From assembly GCF_012849215.1 (NCBI RefSeq), contig NZ_CP051682.1:310001-374000 (forward strand): a stretch of DNA of 64,000 bases, read 5' to 3'. The position numbers were made by a program, and so were the translations under genes. Under the pieces are notes generated by a model, which was not told the origin of the DNA, did no database searches, and worked only from the letters and a program-made list of their open reading frames with translations. Shown here piece after piece: positions 17,103 through 26,668 of this stretch (positions are counted from its first letter, which is position 1; each line of letters opens with the position of its first letter). Source of the DNA: Mucilaginibacter robiniae. GTDB lineage: Bacteria > Bacteroidota > Bacteroidia > Sphingobacteriales > Sphingobacteriaceae.

Positions 17103-18728
17103 TCAAGCCAGCAAATTAGTCTTAAACTTCGGTGCTATGCGCTTTTTGCTGGCTTGTTCATATGCATAAGCTAACCTGATAAGTTCCGGCTCTGTGTAAG
17201 CTGTACTGAAAAATGACAATCCCATAGGCAAGTCATGCCAATTACCCATAGGTACAGTAATGTGCGGATAGCCTGCCATAGCAGCTGGCGACGAGAATGA
17301 GAAACCATTGTCATAATCACCGTTTATTAAATCAATACAGACTGCAAATCCGTTAGTTGGACCAATAATAGCGTCTAGTTGGTTAATTTTGAGTATCGTA
17401 TTAATGGCTTTACAACTGATTCCGTTAGATTTTTGCAAAGCATCCAGATACTCTTTACTAGTTAAGTCACCCTTCTGTTGAGCTAATTCTAGGGTTTCTT
17501 GTTTAAAAAACGGCATAGCTTTACTCTCATTATTTTTGTTAAAAGCAATTACATCAGCCAGCGTTTTAACCTGAGAATTAGCTTGTTTCAAATACTGGTT
17601 CAGTCCGTCCTTGAACTCATATAACAAAACTGTAAATTCAGCATTACCAATTTCTTTAAGTTGCTTGTATAGTTCAATTTCTATAATAGTAGCACCCTGT
17701 TTACGCAAAATGTCCATAGCTGTTTTTAGTAAGGTAACCATAGCTACATTGCCGGTTAAAGCTGATTTTTCAATGCCCAAACGTTTTCCTTTCAATCCAT
17801 TTTTGTCTAAAAAGCGAGTATAGTCTTTTTCCAATTTGCCTTTACTAGCTAAAGTGTAACTATCTTTCGAATCCACACCTGTAAGAGCACTTAACAAAAT
17901 AGCAGCATCCTTAACTGTACGGGCCATAGGTCCGGCTGTATCCTGTGTTTTTGAAATGGGGATTATACCACTACGACTTAATAAGCCAACTGTTGGCTTA
18001 ATACCCACTAATCCGTTAACTGATGAAGGCGACACTACTGAACCATCGGTTTCTGTACCAATAGCTACAGCACACAAATTGGCAGCAACAGCCGCACCTG
18101 AACCTGCGCTTGATCCGCTGGGGTTTCTATCCAGTATGTAAGGCATCTTAGTTTGCCCTCCCCTGCTGCTCCAGGCACTGGTAGAATGTGTAGAACGAAA
18201 ATTAGCCCATTCACTCAAATTGGTTTTACCCAAAATTACGGCTCCGGCTGATCGTAGTTGATGGATAATAAAAGCATCTTGCTTGGCGAAATTATCGGCT
18301 AAAGCTAATGAACCAGCTGTAGTGTGCATATTATCTCCGGTATCAATATTATCTTTAATCAAAACTGGTATACCGTGCAAAGGGCCACGTACTTTACCGT
18401 TGGCTCTCTCTTTATCGGCTACGTCGGCCATGGTTAAAGCATCTTTATTTATTTCAATAACCGAGTTTAATTGGGGGCCATTCTTATCAATAGCTTCAAC
18501 GCGCTTCAGATATAATTCAGTTATTGACCTTGAGGTATGTTGCTTACTTTGCATTTTATGCTGCAGGTCATCAATGGTAGCCTCATTTAATTCAAAATCA
18601 TCAGCCGAGTTGTCCAAAGCGCCATCAGCACTTGTTTTTTCTGGAGCATGGCTACAGGATGAATTTATAAGTGTACCCAGTGATATACCTGCCAGCGAGC
18701 CAGCTTTTATAAAATTTCTTCGTTGCAT
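17103..18728 (-). CDS. Amidase-signature enzyme, exported (Tat/lipoprotein type)
   Basis: A 541-residue amidase-signature hydrolase cleaving C-N amide bonds. The Ser-cisSer-Lys triad can be placed at Lys125 (LIKDNID), Ser206/207 (NPSGSSAGSG) and Ser230 (GTETDGSVVSP). The N-terminus MQRRNFIKAGSLAGISLGTL is a twin-arginine signal followed by a Cys at 25 (LINSSC), so export by Tat, possibly as a lipoprotein, is likely. I start at this Met; the frame is open eight codons upstream (MDNHFYFN) without a signal. It lies downstream of susD on the same strand, but a terminator separates them, so it is probably a separate unit. Confidence 0.9.
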   Translation of the reverse strand: MQRRNFIKAGSLAGISLGTLINSSCSHAPEKTSADGALDNSADDFELNEATIDDLQHKMQSKQHTSRSITELYLKRVEAIDKNGPQLNSVIEINKDALTMADVADKERANGKVRGPLHGIPVLIKDNIDTGDNMHTTAGSLALADNFAKQDAFIIHQLRSAGAVILGKTNLSEWANFRSTHSTSAWSSRGGQTKMPYILDRNPSGSSAGSGAAVAANLCAVAIGTETDGSVVSPSSVNGLVGIKPTVGLLSRSGIIPISKTQDTAGPMARTVKDAAILLSALTGVDSKDSYTLASKGKLEKDYTRFLDKNGLKGKRLGIEKSALTGNVAMVTLLKTAMDILRKQGATIIEIELYKQLKEIGNAEFTVLLYEFKDGLNQYLKQANSQVKTLADVIAFNKNNESKAMPFFKQETLELAQQKGDLTSKEYLDALQKSNGISCKAINTILKINQLDAIIGPTNGFAVCIDLINGDYDNGFSFSSPAAMAGYPHITVPMGNWHDLPMGLSFFSTAYTEPELIRLAYAYEQASKKRIAPKFKTNLLA

Positions 18729-18987
18729 GTTAAAATAGAAATGATTATCCAATTAACAAAATCTTAAACATCTATAAAATACCAGCAATGCATAACAACG
18801 TTATCCCACAAAAAAGTGACAAATACTAATACATGTTGAGAATTACAGAGTTACTGGTTACTCCGTTTTTTATCTGTAGCAGGCTAATTTTCTACTTGCC
18901 TTATCAATCGTTTTTGCTCAAGCCTAAATTGAGACATACTCGAACTGTCACCTTTATACTAGTCAAGTCAGCCTTGTGATATATCAT

Positions 18988-19017
18988 GAAAAAACCCTGC
19001 CTTTTTAGGACAGGGTT
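18988..19017 (-). terminator. Intrinsic terminator of the susCD unit
   Basis: On the minus strand, AACCCTG (with CC after one bulged base), an A-rich loop, then GG-CAGGGTT followed by six T. It lies about 40 bases after the susD stop. The rest of the 304-base gap to the amidase gene holds nothing recognisable. Confidence 0.8.
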
Positions 19018-19056
19018 GTAGTTGTATTTCTGTATGCTTTTGATTTCACATAAAGC

Positions 19057-20817
19057 TTAATAACCAGGGTTCTGACCAAACTCAGCTCCATTAGTTAAGG
19101 CATTCAGTTCGGCAAGCGGTACAGGCCTCAAGGTATGAAATGGTTGAACTGCTGTAATGTCTGGGTTTTTAGCTTTGATCCACGCGGCAAAATCGGTTGG
19201 GCTTAAAGTACGTTTTAAGTCAAACCAACGCAGATGCTCACCACAAAGTTCACGGGCGCGTTCTTCTAAAATAAAACTTATGCCACCAGTTTGTACAGCT
19301 GCAGCCGTTGTTTGCATAGCCGCAGTTTGGTCAATAGGAGTTTTGATGGCCGCACGGGTACGCAGTACATTAAGCTGTGCTGCAGCACCTGTATAATTTC
19401 CTAATTGAAATTCTGCTTCTGCGGCAATCAGGTACATCTCAGCTAAACGAATCACCATAATGTCATTGTAGCCAGGTTGAGAGTTAGGCACAGTTCGAGT
19501 ATAATCCAGAAACTTTTTAAGTGCCACAAAATCAGTTAACGATTTAATTGTACCATTGGTGTTGTACAAATCATTACGGTCAATAAGTACCCAAGGCTTA
19601 GTCGCTTTATCAGCAACTACGTTTTTGGTAATCTGCAAAGCCAAATCACGACCACTCACCACTTGCGTTCCCACCACGCTTGCTGCCTTACCGTAAGTTG
19701 TAGCGTTTGCAGCCGTCCAGGTGTATGCTGTAGTACCAGATGTGGTATTATTAGCTATCCAAGTTTCCTGAAAGCTGGCTGCATAGCGGGCATCTTTGGT
19801 TTCATCAAACAAATCAAGTAGGTAACGGGTAGGCTGTAATCGGCGTTGGTTATCGTAGCCATAAGGAATACTTAACACCAAGCCTGGTTTATTACTGTAC
19901 TGCGTTAAAAACCATGCATGTAAACGATTAGCATTGGCATCATAATCTAATGCTGTGTTGGTAGAATTGCTGATGATGTAAAGTGCCTCTTTATTATTCT
20001 TGTTGTTGGATGGATTCCATAAGTCGGTTGGTGAGGTCCACAAATCAACGCCAAACTCACCCTTGCGTGATATTACTTCCTTGGCTGTATTATCAGCTAA
20101 GGTAAAGTAATTAGTACGATCTGTTCCGGTGGCATAATAGGCTCTGGATAGATATACTCTGGCTAATAAACCGAGCGCTGATTTTTTAGATGCACGGCTA
20201 TACTCAGTACCCCAATAGCTAGCTAAGGGCAAGTTATCAGCTGCAAATTTCAAATCGCCAATAATTAAATCATAAAATGCACTTACCGGACTGCGTGTAG
20301 CGGTTAGTTCGGGAGTAGTTACCTCTGTAGTTCTTAAATTTACGCCACCAAATTGTTCTACAATGTGCCAGTAATAAAAAGCGCGTAAAAAGCGCAATTC
20401 ACCTAACCGACGATTTTTTTCGTCCTGGTTAGTAAATCCGGCATTGTCGATGCGTCCGATTCCGGCATTGCATACATTGATAGCTTGGTAAAACAGGCGG
20501 AAAACCGTACCTGCTGAACTTGGCGAGGCTGCCGAAAGCCCTTCATAGCGGGTAACCTGGTTGGCATAGTTTGATTTATTAGCGTTAAACCATAAATCCG
20601 AACCAGCTTCAGAAACAAGGGGACCATCCTCTTTACCGTACCAAGCCCTTTGCTGCTGGTAGGCACCGTTTACATTGGTGATAAACCCTTCTGGTGTGCT
20701 CCAGGTTGCATCGGCAGTAGCGCCTGATGGGTTTACTTCATTCAATCTTTTGTTACATGACAGTAAAGTGGCTGTCAATGCCGAAACAAAAGCAGCTTTA
20801 TATATAACGTTTCTCAT
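19057..20817 (-). CDS. RagB/SusD-family outer-membrane nutrient-binding lipoprotein
   Basis: A 586-residue SusD-like lipoprotein that caps the partner TonB-dependent channel and binds the substrate at the cell surface. It has a signal ending in TATLLSC (lipobox Cys21), an N-terminal SusD-like domain with TPR-type helices (the LGELRFLRAFYYWHIVEQFG segment is a hallmark), and the C-terminal family ending with ERARELCGEHLRWFDLKR. The gene begins 21 bases after susC and ends at a strong terminator. No glycoside hydrolase, sulfatase or sigma/anti-sigma pair adjoins, so the substrate class is open (peptide or amide-containing material is possible). Confidence 0.95.
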   Translation of the reverse strand: MRNVIYKAAFVSALTATLLSCNKRLNEVNPSGATADATWSTPEGFITNVNGAYQQQRAWYGKEDGPLVSEAGSDLWFNANKSNYANQVTRYEGLSAASPSSAGTVFRLFYQAINVCNAGIGRIDNAGFTNQDEKNRRLGELRFLRAFYYWHIVEQFGGVNLRTTEVTTPELTATRSPVSAFYDLIIGDLKFAADNLPLASYWGTEYSRASKKSALGLLARVYLSRAYYATGTDRTNYFTLADNTAKEVISRKGEFGVDLWTSPTDLWNPSNNKNNKEALYIISNSTNTALDYDANANRLHAWFLTQYSNKPGLVLSIPYGYDNQRRLQPTRYLLDLFDETKDARYAASFQETWIANNTTSGTTAYTWTAANATTYGKAASVVGTQVVSGRDLALQITKNVVADKATKPWVLIDRNDLYNTNGTIKSLTDFVALKKFLDYTRTVPNSQPGYNDIMVIRLAEMYLIAAEAEFQLGNYTGAAAQLNVLRTRAAIKTPIDQTAAMQTTAAAVQTGGISFILEERARELCGEHLRWFDLKRTLSPTDFAAWIKAKNPDITAVQPFHTLRPVPLAELNALTNGAEFGQNPGY

Positions 20818-20838
20818 GTTTAAATCAGGTTTAATATT

Positions 20839-23800
20839 TTATAAGTCCAGGTTTACACCAAATACCAACTGACGGCTGATAGGTGCTGATTCAGCACCGC
20901 CACGTTCAGGGTCATAATCACGTAATAGTTTGTTGCGGGTAAAAGTGAATATGTTGGATGCTGTAGCATAAGCCCGCAACGTGCCAATCTTAAACTTATC
21001 AGTTATACTTTTGGGGAAAGTATAGCCTAATGATAAGTTCTTAATTTTTATAAATGAACCATCAATATAGTACAGTGATGGATAGGTTGTTGGGTATATG
21101 GTAGCTAAGCTGCTGCCAGTACGGGGCTGCGGAAAATCATTAGTTGGGTTTTCTGGTGTCCAATAATTAAAGTTAGCCGGCCCATTGGTTGTGCCTGACG
21201 GATTGTAACGACCTACAAACTCCGCTTTGATAGTTTGGCCATAACGCGCCAAAACATAGATATTTAAGTCAATGTTTTTATAACGGAAGGTATTTTGCAA
21301 GCCACCATACCATTGTGGTTGCGCGTGGCCTATTACCGTACGATCATTAGTCGCATCAATAATGTTATCACCGTTTAGGTCCTGCACTTTAATGTCGCCA
21401 TATTTGAAAGGCGTGTTGCCCAGCATCACTGCTGATGGGTTTTCATTCAATTGCCAAATACCAGCTTTTTTATAGGTATAAAAAGATTGAACTGGAGAAC
21501 CGATGAACAAGGAACGTTCTTCCGGAACACTGGCATCTATAATGTTGCGGCCATCAACCAAGCTCAAAATCTTTTCACGATTGTGTGAGAAAGTTGCGGT
21601 AGTACTCCAGGTAAAGCTTTTGCTTTGAATGTTTATACTAGTTAAGGTAATATTTATACCCTGGTTTGATGTAGAGGCAATGTTTTGATAGACTAAAGAC
21701 TGACCTGTTGACTGTGGCAATGAACGTGGATACAGCAAACCAGTGGTTTTAGTGTTATAAAAATCTACTGTACCAGTAATGCGATTTTTTAACACACCAA
21801 AATCGATACCTAAATCAAGCTCATGAGATTTTTCCCAACCTAGGCCTTCGGCTACAATAGTTCCATTAAAGGTATAAGCATTAGCCGGAGTATCACCAAA
21901 GCCCATTGGAATAGCCGTTAATAAGCTTTGCGTTCCGTAAACAGGCAAGCCTGAATTACCAGTTACACCATAGCTGGCGCGAAACTTCAAGTTGGTAATA
22001 GTTGATACATTTTTCAAAAAAGATTCTTGACTAGCTACCCAGCCTGCTGACACAGATGGAAAGGAATCCCATTTATGCCCTGGCGCTAATCTGGATGCAC
22101 CGTCAAATCTTAAAGTACCTTGTAGTAAGTATCTGCCATCATAACTGTAATTGAAGCGGCCGGCATACGCCAACAGATCATAACGGCTATAAGGATCAGC
22201 AATAGTTCTGCTGGTGGTTTGCGTACCTGCTAAGCCATAAAAATTTTGTGCATTAAGGGTTTGGCTGATGCCTTGGGCAAGCACATCCTCGCCATCACTA
22301 TGTACATAGCTGGACAAAACTGTTACAGTTGCATTATGCTTAGCAAATTGACGGTTGTAGGTAATTATATTATCCCAGTTGTAATAACGTGAATTGCTGT
22401 TGGTTACCCTTGCCAATGGATATTTGGCGTTGTTTTGGGTAAGGGAATATTGATCGTAAAACTCCCCACGGCGACTATTGCTTAAAATGCTACCAAAGTT
22501 CATACGATAAGTAAGTCCTTTGATAGGTGTTAGTTCAGTATAGGCTGTTGTATTAATTTCAGTAGATAACAGTTCATTAATGGAAGCTCCAGGCCGTTCA
22601 TCGGTAAGCGGACTTGTAAATATGGTATTGCCAGCTATAGGATACAAATTGATACTCCCATCTGCATTGTAAGGTACACCCAACGGTGTAGCTGTTAAAG
22701 CAGTAGATAGCGGATCGCGCCGATCATTAGTTTTACTGTAAGCTAACTGTCCAGTAATACCTGCTTTAAACCAGCTACTTAGTTTATGATCAATATTATA
22801 GCGCAGGGTATAACGGGTGTAGTCATTGTTCCGCAGTTGCCCCTGTTCATTAAAATAACCCGCTGAGAAGAAAGCCTTTGTGGCATCTGAACCACCACGA
22901 ACACTTACGGTATGGCTCTGTTGCTGTCCGTTGCGTGTCGCCAAATCTACCCAGTTAACAAACTGCCCGGCTTGTATAGCTGCCAGTTCGCCAGGGTTGT
23001 TGAATACTACATTATCTGGTTGATAAGAGCCTGTGGTTCCACGATAAGCCTCCCGGCGGAGGTTCAGGTAATCCTCACCTTGGCGTGGTTGAGGAAACTG
23101 AGTAAAACCATTAAACCCATAATAGCCGTTGTAAGATATTTTAGGCTTGCCAGAAATACCCTTTTTAGTAGTTACGATAACCACCCCGTTAGCACCCTGT
23201 GAACCATAGATAGCTGTTGATGCTGCATCTTGCAAAACATCAATGCTTTCAATATCATTAGGGTTTAAATTATTGATAGTACTGGCATTTAGTGTTTGTA
23301 CCCCATCAATCACATACAATGGGTAATTAGCAGCATTAGGGTTGTTGGGGTTCAGTGTGTAACTTGGAATAGACCGGGTACCACGAATTTGAATATTAAC
23401 GCCAGAACCTGCATTACCAGAACTGCGCGTAATATCCACACCCGATGCACGACCTTCAATAGCTTCTAATGCGTTGTGCGTTGGAGTTTTCACAATATCG
23501 CTTGCCTTAACAGAAGCAACTGAACCGGTTAAGTCACGACGTTTAATAGTACCGTAGCCTACTACCACTACCTCATCCAAGTCGTTAGCGCGGGCTGGTA
23601 GTTTAATGGTAATATCCTGGTCGGTAGGTGTATAAGCTACTTCCTGGTCGGCATAACCAATGTATTTGGCTACTAGCGTTACCGCTTGACCCGAAGGTAC
23701 ATTCAAGGTAAATTTACCATTAATGTCGGTTGCTGTACCTGCTTGCGTACCTTTAACGCTAACGCTTACGCCTATTAATGGCTGACTGTTGCTGGCATCA

Positions 23801-23886
23801 ACCACACGCCCGTTCAGCGCACGGTTTTGAGCCTGTGCCGTAACCATACATAGCAGTAGTAAGCATAAGAGATAAAATTTCCTCAT
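20839..23886 (-). CDS. SusC/RagA-family TonB-dependent outer-membrane transporter
   Basis: A 1015-residue TonB-linked channel. It has a signal peptide (MRKFYLLCLLLLCMVTAQAQ), an N-terminal carboxypeptidase-like regulatory domain (about 22-100, NGRVVDASNSQPLIGVSVSV), a TonB box in DEVVVVGYG, a plug domain with the SusC signature IQIRGTRS, and a long beta-barrel ending in VFGVNLDL with a terminal hydrophobic residue. There is no STN secretin-like extension, so it is probably not of the kind that signals through an anti-sigma factor. It is the first gene of a two-gene unit with susD. Confidence 0.96.
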   Translation of the reverse strand: MRKFYLLCLLLLCMVTAQAQNRALNGRVVDASNSQPLIGVSVSVKGTQAGTATDINGKFTLNVPSGQAVTLVAKYIGYADQEVAYTPTDQDITIKLPARANDLDEVVVVGYGTIKRRDLTGSVASVKASDIVKTPTHNALEAIEGRASGVDITRSSGNAGSGVNIQIRGTRSIPSYTLNPNNPNAANYPLYVIDGVQTLNASTINNLNPNDIESIDVLQDAASTAIYGSQGANGVVIVTTKKGISGKPKISYNGYYGFNGFTQFPQPRQGEDYLNLRREAYRGTTGSYQPDNVVFNNPGELAAIQAGQFVNWVDLATRNGQQQSHTVSVRGGSDATKAFFSAGYFNEQGQLRNNDYTRYTLRYNIDHKLSSWFKAGITGQLAYSKTNDRRDPLSTALTATPLGVPYNADGSINLYPIAGNTIFTSPLTDERPGASINELLSTEINTTAYTELTPIKGLTYRMNFGSILSNSRRGEFYDQYSLTQNNAKYPLARVTNSNSRYYNWDNIITYNRQFAKHNATVTVLSSYVHSDGEDVLAQGISQTLNAQNFYGLAGTQTTSRTIADPYSRYDLLAYAGRFNYSYDGRYLLQGTLRFDGASRLAPGHKWDSFPSVSAGWVASQESFLKNVSTITNLKFRASYGVTGNSGLPVYGTQSLLTAIPMGFGDTPANAYTFNGTIVAEGLGWEKSHELDLGIDFGVLKNRITGTVDFYNTKTTGLLYPRSLPQSTGQSLVYQNIASTSNQGINITLTSINIQSKSFTWSTTATFSHNREKILSLVDGRNIIDASVPEERSLFIGSPVQSFYTYKKAGIWQLNENPSAVMLGNTPFKYGDIKVQDLNGDNIIDATNDRTVIGHAQPQWYGGLQNTFRYKNIDLNIYVLARYGQTIKAEFVGRYNPSGTTNGPANFNYWTPENPTNDFPQPRTGSSLATIYPTTYPSLYYIDGSFIKIKNLSLGYTFPKSITDKFKIGTLRAYATASNIFTFTRNKLLRDYDPERGGAESAPISRQLVFGVNLDL

Positions 23887-24414
23887 AATGTAAGAGTTAG
23901 ATTAGTTTTAAGTTATACGTATCTTAATTGGTTAAACCTAGGCTATACCCAAATGCATAGGTACGCAGGCTAAAATAAACCTGCAGTACTATGGTTTAAG
24001 GTTGCTGCAGATTTAAGGGGCAATCAGCAGCTATAAACCTACAGTTAATGTAAGACCAAAAGTAAGTTCGTCAGCGCTTTATAGATATAGCATTTTTGCA
24101 ATTTATTATACTTTATTACCATTTTGAACTACTGGTAAATTGCCTGAGTGCAAAAAGAAATTTATATTGTATAGCTTTTTGGTAGATACAAGTATTGCAC
24201 AGAAATTAACTAATTCTATAAATTATATAGAATTTACATTACATCCTTATTACTCAAAGGAGAGCTACTAAAAACCAAGTGTGGGTGTGCATTAAAGCTG
24301 TTGTATGAAAATCAGGTACTTGTTAGATGTAGGTAAGCTGGTTTACAAGAATGGTTGATAGTTCTCTCAGATATGTTATGATAGTTTTGTACTAAGAACT
24401 TTTGAACAATATTA
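23887..24414. other. Intergenic region upstream of susC
   Basis: A 528-base A+T-rich gap with no ORF of note. A -7-like TACTTTTG lies on the minus strand at 24057-24064, about 170 bases before the susC start, but no TTG sits 19-21 bases upstream of it, so the promoter is only a candidate. No terminator is evident between the glutamyl-Q-type gene and this region. Confidence 0.35.
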
Positions 24415-25326
24415 TTAAATGTTCATCAATTCAGCCAAATCTTGCCAAGTAGCACTAATTTCATGTAAACCCAACATTTGGGCAATAGATGAAAAAACAT
24501 CTGCTACCTTGTAACCTTGCTGACGGAGGTAACGAATGGAAGTAGCACCGGCCGATTTAGAAAGTTTTTGCCCGGTAGGTTCATTGAGTAAACGGTGGTG
24601 CAAAAAAGTACAGCTAGCAAAGTTATTGTTTCCTAATTGCTGGGCCAGATATAGTTGGGCTAAAGTAGATGGCCATAAATCCTCTCCACGCACAATCAAG
24701 TCAACTCCGAAATGCAAATCATCTATCATTGATGCTAATTGATAGGCTGGGTATCCATCCTTTTTCTTTATTACAAAATCTTGCATGGAATCAGGAAGTG
24801 TAGCTTGTATTAATTCACTACACGGCAATGTTCTAACAAAAAGCGGAGTTACAACATCAGTAAGCAAACGCCAGTTTGCATTTACTGTATCATTAAAAAC
24901 AGTGTGATCTCGGCAGGTGCCAGGATAAATGCCCTCGCTCCCCCCAGGTTGCCGAAGCTGTGAGCGCGAACAAGTACAGGCAAATACGGCTCTATTTTCT
25001 TTTAATTGTTGTAGAGCTTGCTGGTAGTGAGGCAGCCGATGTACCTGCGACCAATCGCTTTTAAACTCCTGAAAATTACGAGGCCCCTCATCCCACGGAA
25101 TTTCCAAAAAATTCAATGTATCAAATATATCCTGAACATACAGTGGGTTCGCCCTTTCACGATCCAGATCATCAATACGCAGCAAAATAGAAGCGTTAGT
25201 TTTACGCGCCAGGGCAGCCGTCAGTGAAAAAGAAAGTACATTACCTAAATGCAAAAATCCGCTCGGCGTAGGCGCTATTCTTGTTTTGTTAAAAACTACG
25301 TTTAGGCTATCAGGTGTTGTACTCAT
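24415..25326 (-). CDS. gluQ: Glutamyl-Q tRNA(Asp) synthetase-type enzyme
   Basis: A 303-residue protein with only the catalytic half of a glutamyl-tRNA synthetase; the anticodon-binding domain is missing, as in GluQRS/YadB. The HIGH-type motif is APTPSGFLHLG (18-28) and the KMSKS-type motif is QKLSKS near residue 255. A zinc-site insertion CTCSRSQ...YPGTC is present. Known family members attach glutamate to the queuosine base of tRNA(Asp), so the pathway is tRNA modification. It overlaps nothing and lies 11 bases after the DUF421 gene on the same strand, so the two may be co-transcribed. Confidence 0.83.
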   Translation of the reverse strand: MSTTPDSLNVVFNKTRIAPTPSGFLHLGNVLSFSLTAALARKTNASILLRIDDLDRERANPLYVQDIFDTLNFLEIPWDEGPRNFQEFKSDWSQVHRLPHYQQALQQLKENRAVFACTCSRSQLRQPGGSEGIYPGTCRDHTVFNDTVNANWRLLTDVVTPLFVRTLPCSELIQATLPDSMQDFVIKKKDGYPAYQLASMIDDLHFGVDLIVRGEDLWPSTLAQLYLAQQLGNNNFASCTFLHHRLLNEPTGQKLSKSAGATSIRYLRQQGYKVADVFSSIAQMLGLHEISATWQDLAELMNI

Positions 25327-25337
25327 CTACCCTGGTA

Positions 25338-26024
25338 TTAGCTTAACCGTAAAGTTTGTATAGCCTCTACCCACTCTTCTTTTTTACAACGCTGACAGCA
25401 GCAACCTGCACTAATATCTTCCACATGACCGCAATAGGTGCAAGCGTATCTACCAGGAGCAGGCACCTCTTTACTCTTTTTGTTATAAGCTTTCGGCAGT
25501 ACGGGTAAGCCGGGCTTTACTTCTTCGTCGGGGTAGTAAAAGAAACTTACATTACCTGCAGTTTCTAAAATAGCTGTTTTAACCTGACCTAAATGCTCAA
25601 TACTTTGCTGCCGCATTTCTGCCAAAAACTCATCTTTAGCAAACATAGGTTCTGTATGATTGGTGTCTAATACAAATAAACCATCTTCAATGATATATAA
25701 CGGTTCACCTTCCAGTATTTTTTCGAATGTTTCGCTTTTGCTGGCTGCCCAAGTGAGCAGGCGGTAAAAAAGCAGGATACTGATAAATACCACCACAGCA
25801 GGTAAAATGGCGTTTTCTTGGTTAAACATGGGGTCGCCGGCAGCAGAACCCAGCCCAATAATAACGGCCACTTCAAACAATGAAAGTTGCCTGACCCCTT
25901 TTTTACCCGAAAGCCGCAGAAACAGTAAAATCAGGATAAACATAACCAGCGTTCGAAAAGTAATTTCGCCCGCCACACTCCACTCTAAATCCTTAATAAA
26001 AATATTATTCCAGTCTAAGCGCAT
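25338..26024 (-). CDS. DUF421 (YetF-type) membrane protein with C-terminal zinc ribbon
   Basis: A 228-residue protein. It has three N-terminal transmembrane helices (about 20-100; VIIGLGSAAGDPMF is the DUF421 hallmark), then a soluble DUF421 domain (about 105-165, EPLYIIEDGLF...). Unusually, a cysteine-rich tail follows: Cys195-x2-Cys198 and Cys210-x2-Cys213 with extra Cys208/209, a rubredoxin or zinc-ribbon-like knuckle. YetF-family proteins are linked to spore and membrane physiology in Bacillus; the role here is unknown. The tail could bind zinc or iron, or sense redox state. The family call is firm; the tail's function is inference. Confidence 0.85.
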   Translation of the reverse strand: MRLDWNNIFIKDLEWSVAGEITFRTLVMFILILLFLRLSGKKGVRQLSLFEVAVIIGLGSAAGDPMFNQENAILPAVVVFISILLFYRLLTWAASKSETFEKILEGEPLYIIEDGLFVLDTNHTEPMFAKDEFLAEMRQQSIEHLGQVKTAILETAGNVSFFYYPDEEVKPGLPVLPKAYNKKSKEVPAPGRYACTYCGHVEDISAGCCCQRCKKEEWVEAIQTLRLS

Positions 26025-26152
26025 ATTGATATATAGCTACTTAACCCGATTTTTTGCTTTTTGTTATAGTTTGCATCTGAGAGTACAAATGGAGCTCTGA
26101 CCCTTTGTGTTTTTTTATTTTTTTGTAGCTTAATTGAGTCAATCCTTATTGT
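26025..26152. other. Start of a decayed accessory stretch (to 26668)
   Basis: The 640 bases between the DUF421 gene and the next intact ORF contain only broken coding remnants (see the following two entries). There is no obvious mobile element end or attachment repeat. Confidence 0.4.
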
Positions 26153-26291
26153 ATGAAAAAACTAACACTTCTTATTGCCACAATTTAGCATAGCACTTTG
26201 TTCCTGCAAAAAAGAATGCCTAAAACATGGCAAGGAACTGGCAGCATATATATTGAATACTACCAACCGGTGCGTGAATAACGATACTTGA
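26153..26291 (+). pseudogene. Frameshifted small lipoprotein
   Basis: MKKLTLLIATI is followed at once by TAG (26186-26188). Deleting one T of the TTT run there restores a lipoprotein signal, ...SIALCSCKKECLKHG, and an open frame to TGA at 26289-26291. So this is a roughly 45-residue lipoprotein start disrupted by a one-base insertion. The family is unknown. Confidence 0.45.
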
Positions 26292-26317
26292 ACAATCCCT
26301 TGCCTACTTTTTACATC

Positions 26318-26578
26318 ATGGCTATGTCAGAGGAAAGCGAAGAACCGGAATTTTACCTGTTATTGTTGACGGCGATAGAGGACAACTATCTACCGGCAAA
26401 ATCCATATAGGATACAGAACTATTTTTAACCACTCAACAGATCATTGAAAACCTATCAGGGATGCACTCGGGTATTAAAGTTGACAAACTAGGAGATTTC
26501 ATGTTACAGAGCGGCTTTAAGTTTGACAACATAGGTGATCTGGAAATTGCTTGGCTTTTAAAGACTAAGTTGGCTTAA
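26318..26578 (+). pseudogene. Gene fragment with one in-frame TAG
   Basis: The frame MAMSEESEEPEFYLLLLTAI... meets TAG at 26408-26410 (codon 31) and then continues in the same frame as DTELFLTTQQIIENLSGMHS to TAA at 26576. Composition stays protein-like on both sides, so a CAG-to-TAG change in a real gene is likely. The segment weakly resembles the C-terminal part of primase-associated VirE/DUF3874-type proteins of Bacteroidota mobile elements; that likeness is from memory and not secure. Confidence 0.45.
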
Positions 26579-26668
26579 TTAACACTGACCTGCTCCCTCA
26601 TTGCGTCATGTTGAAATTTTTTAATATACGTAAGAATTATTAAATTTGATAAACAAAATAATAACCTC

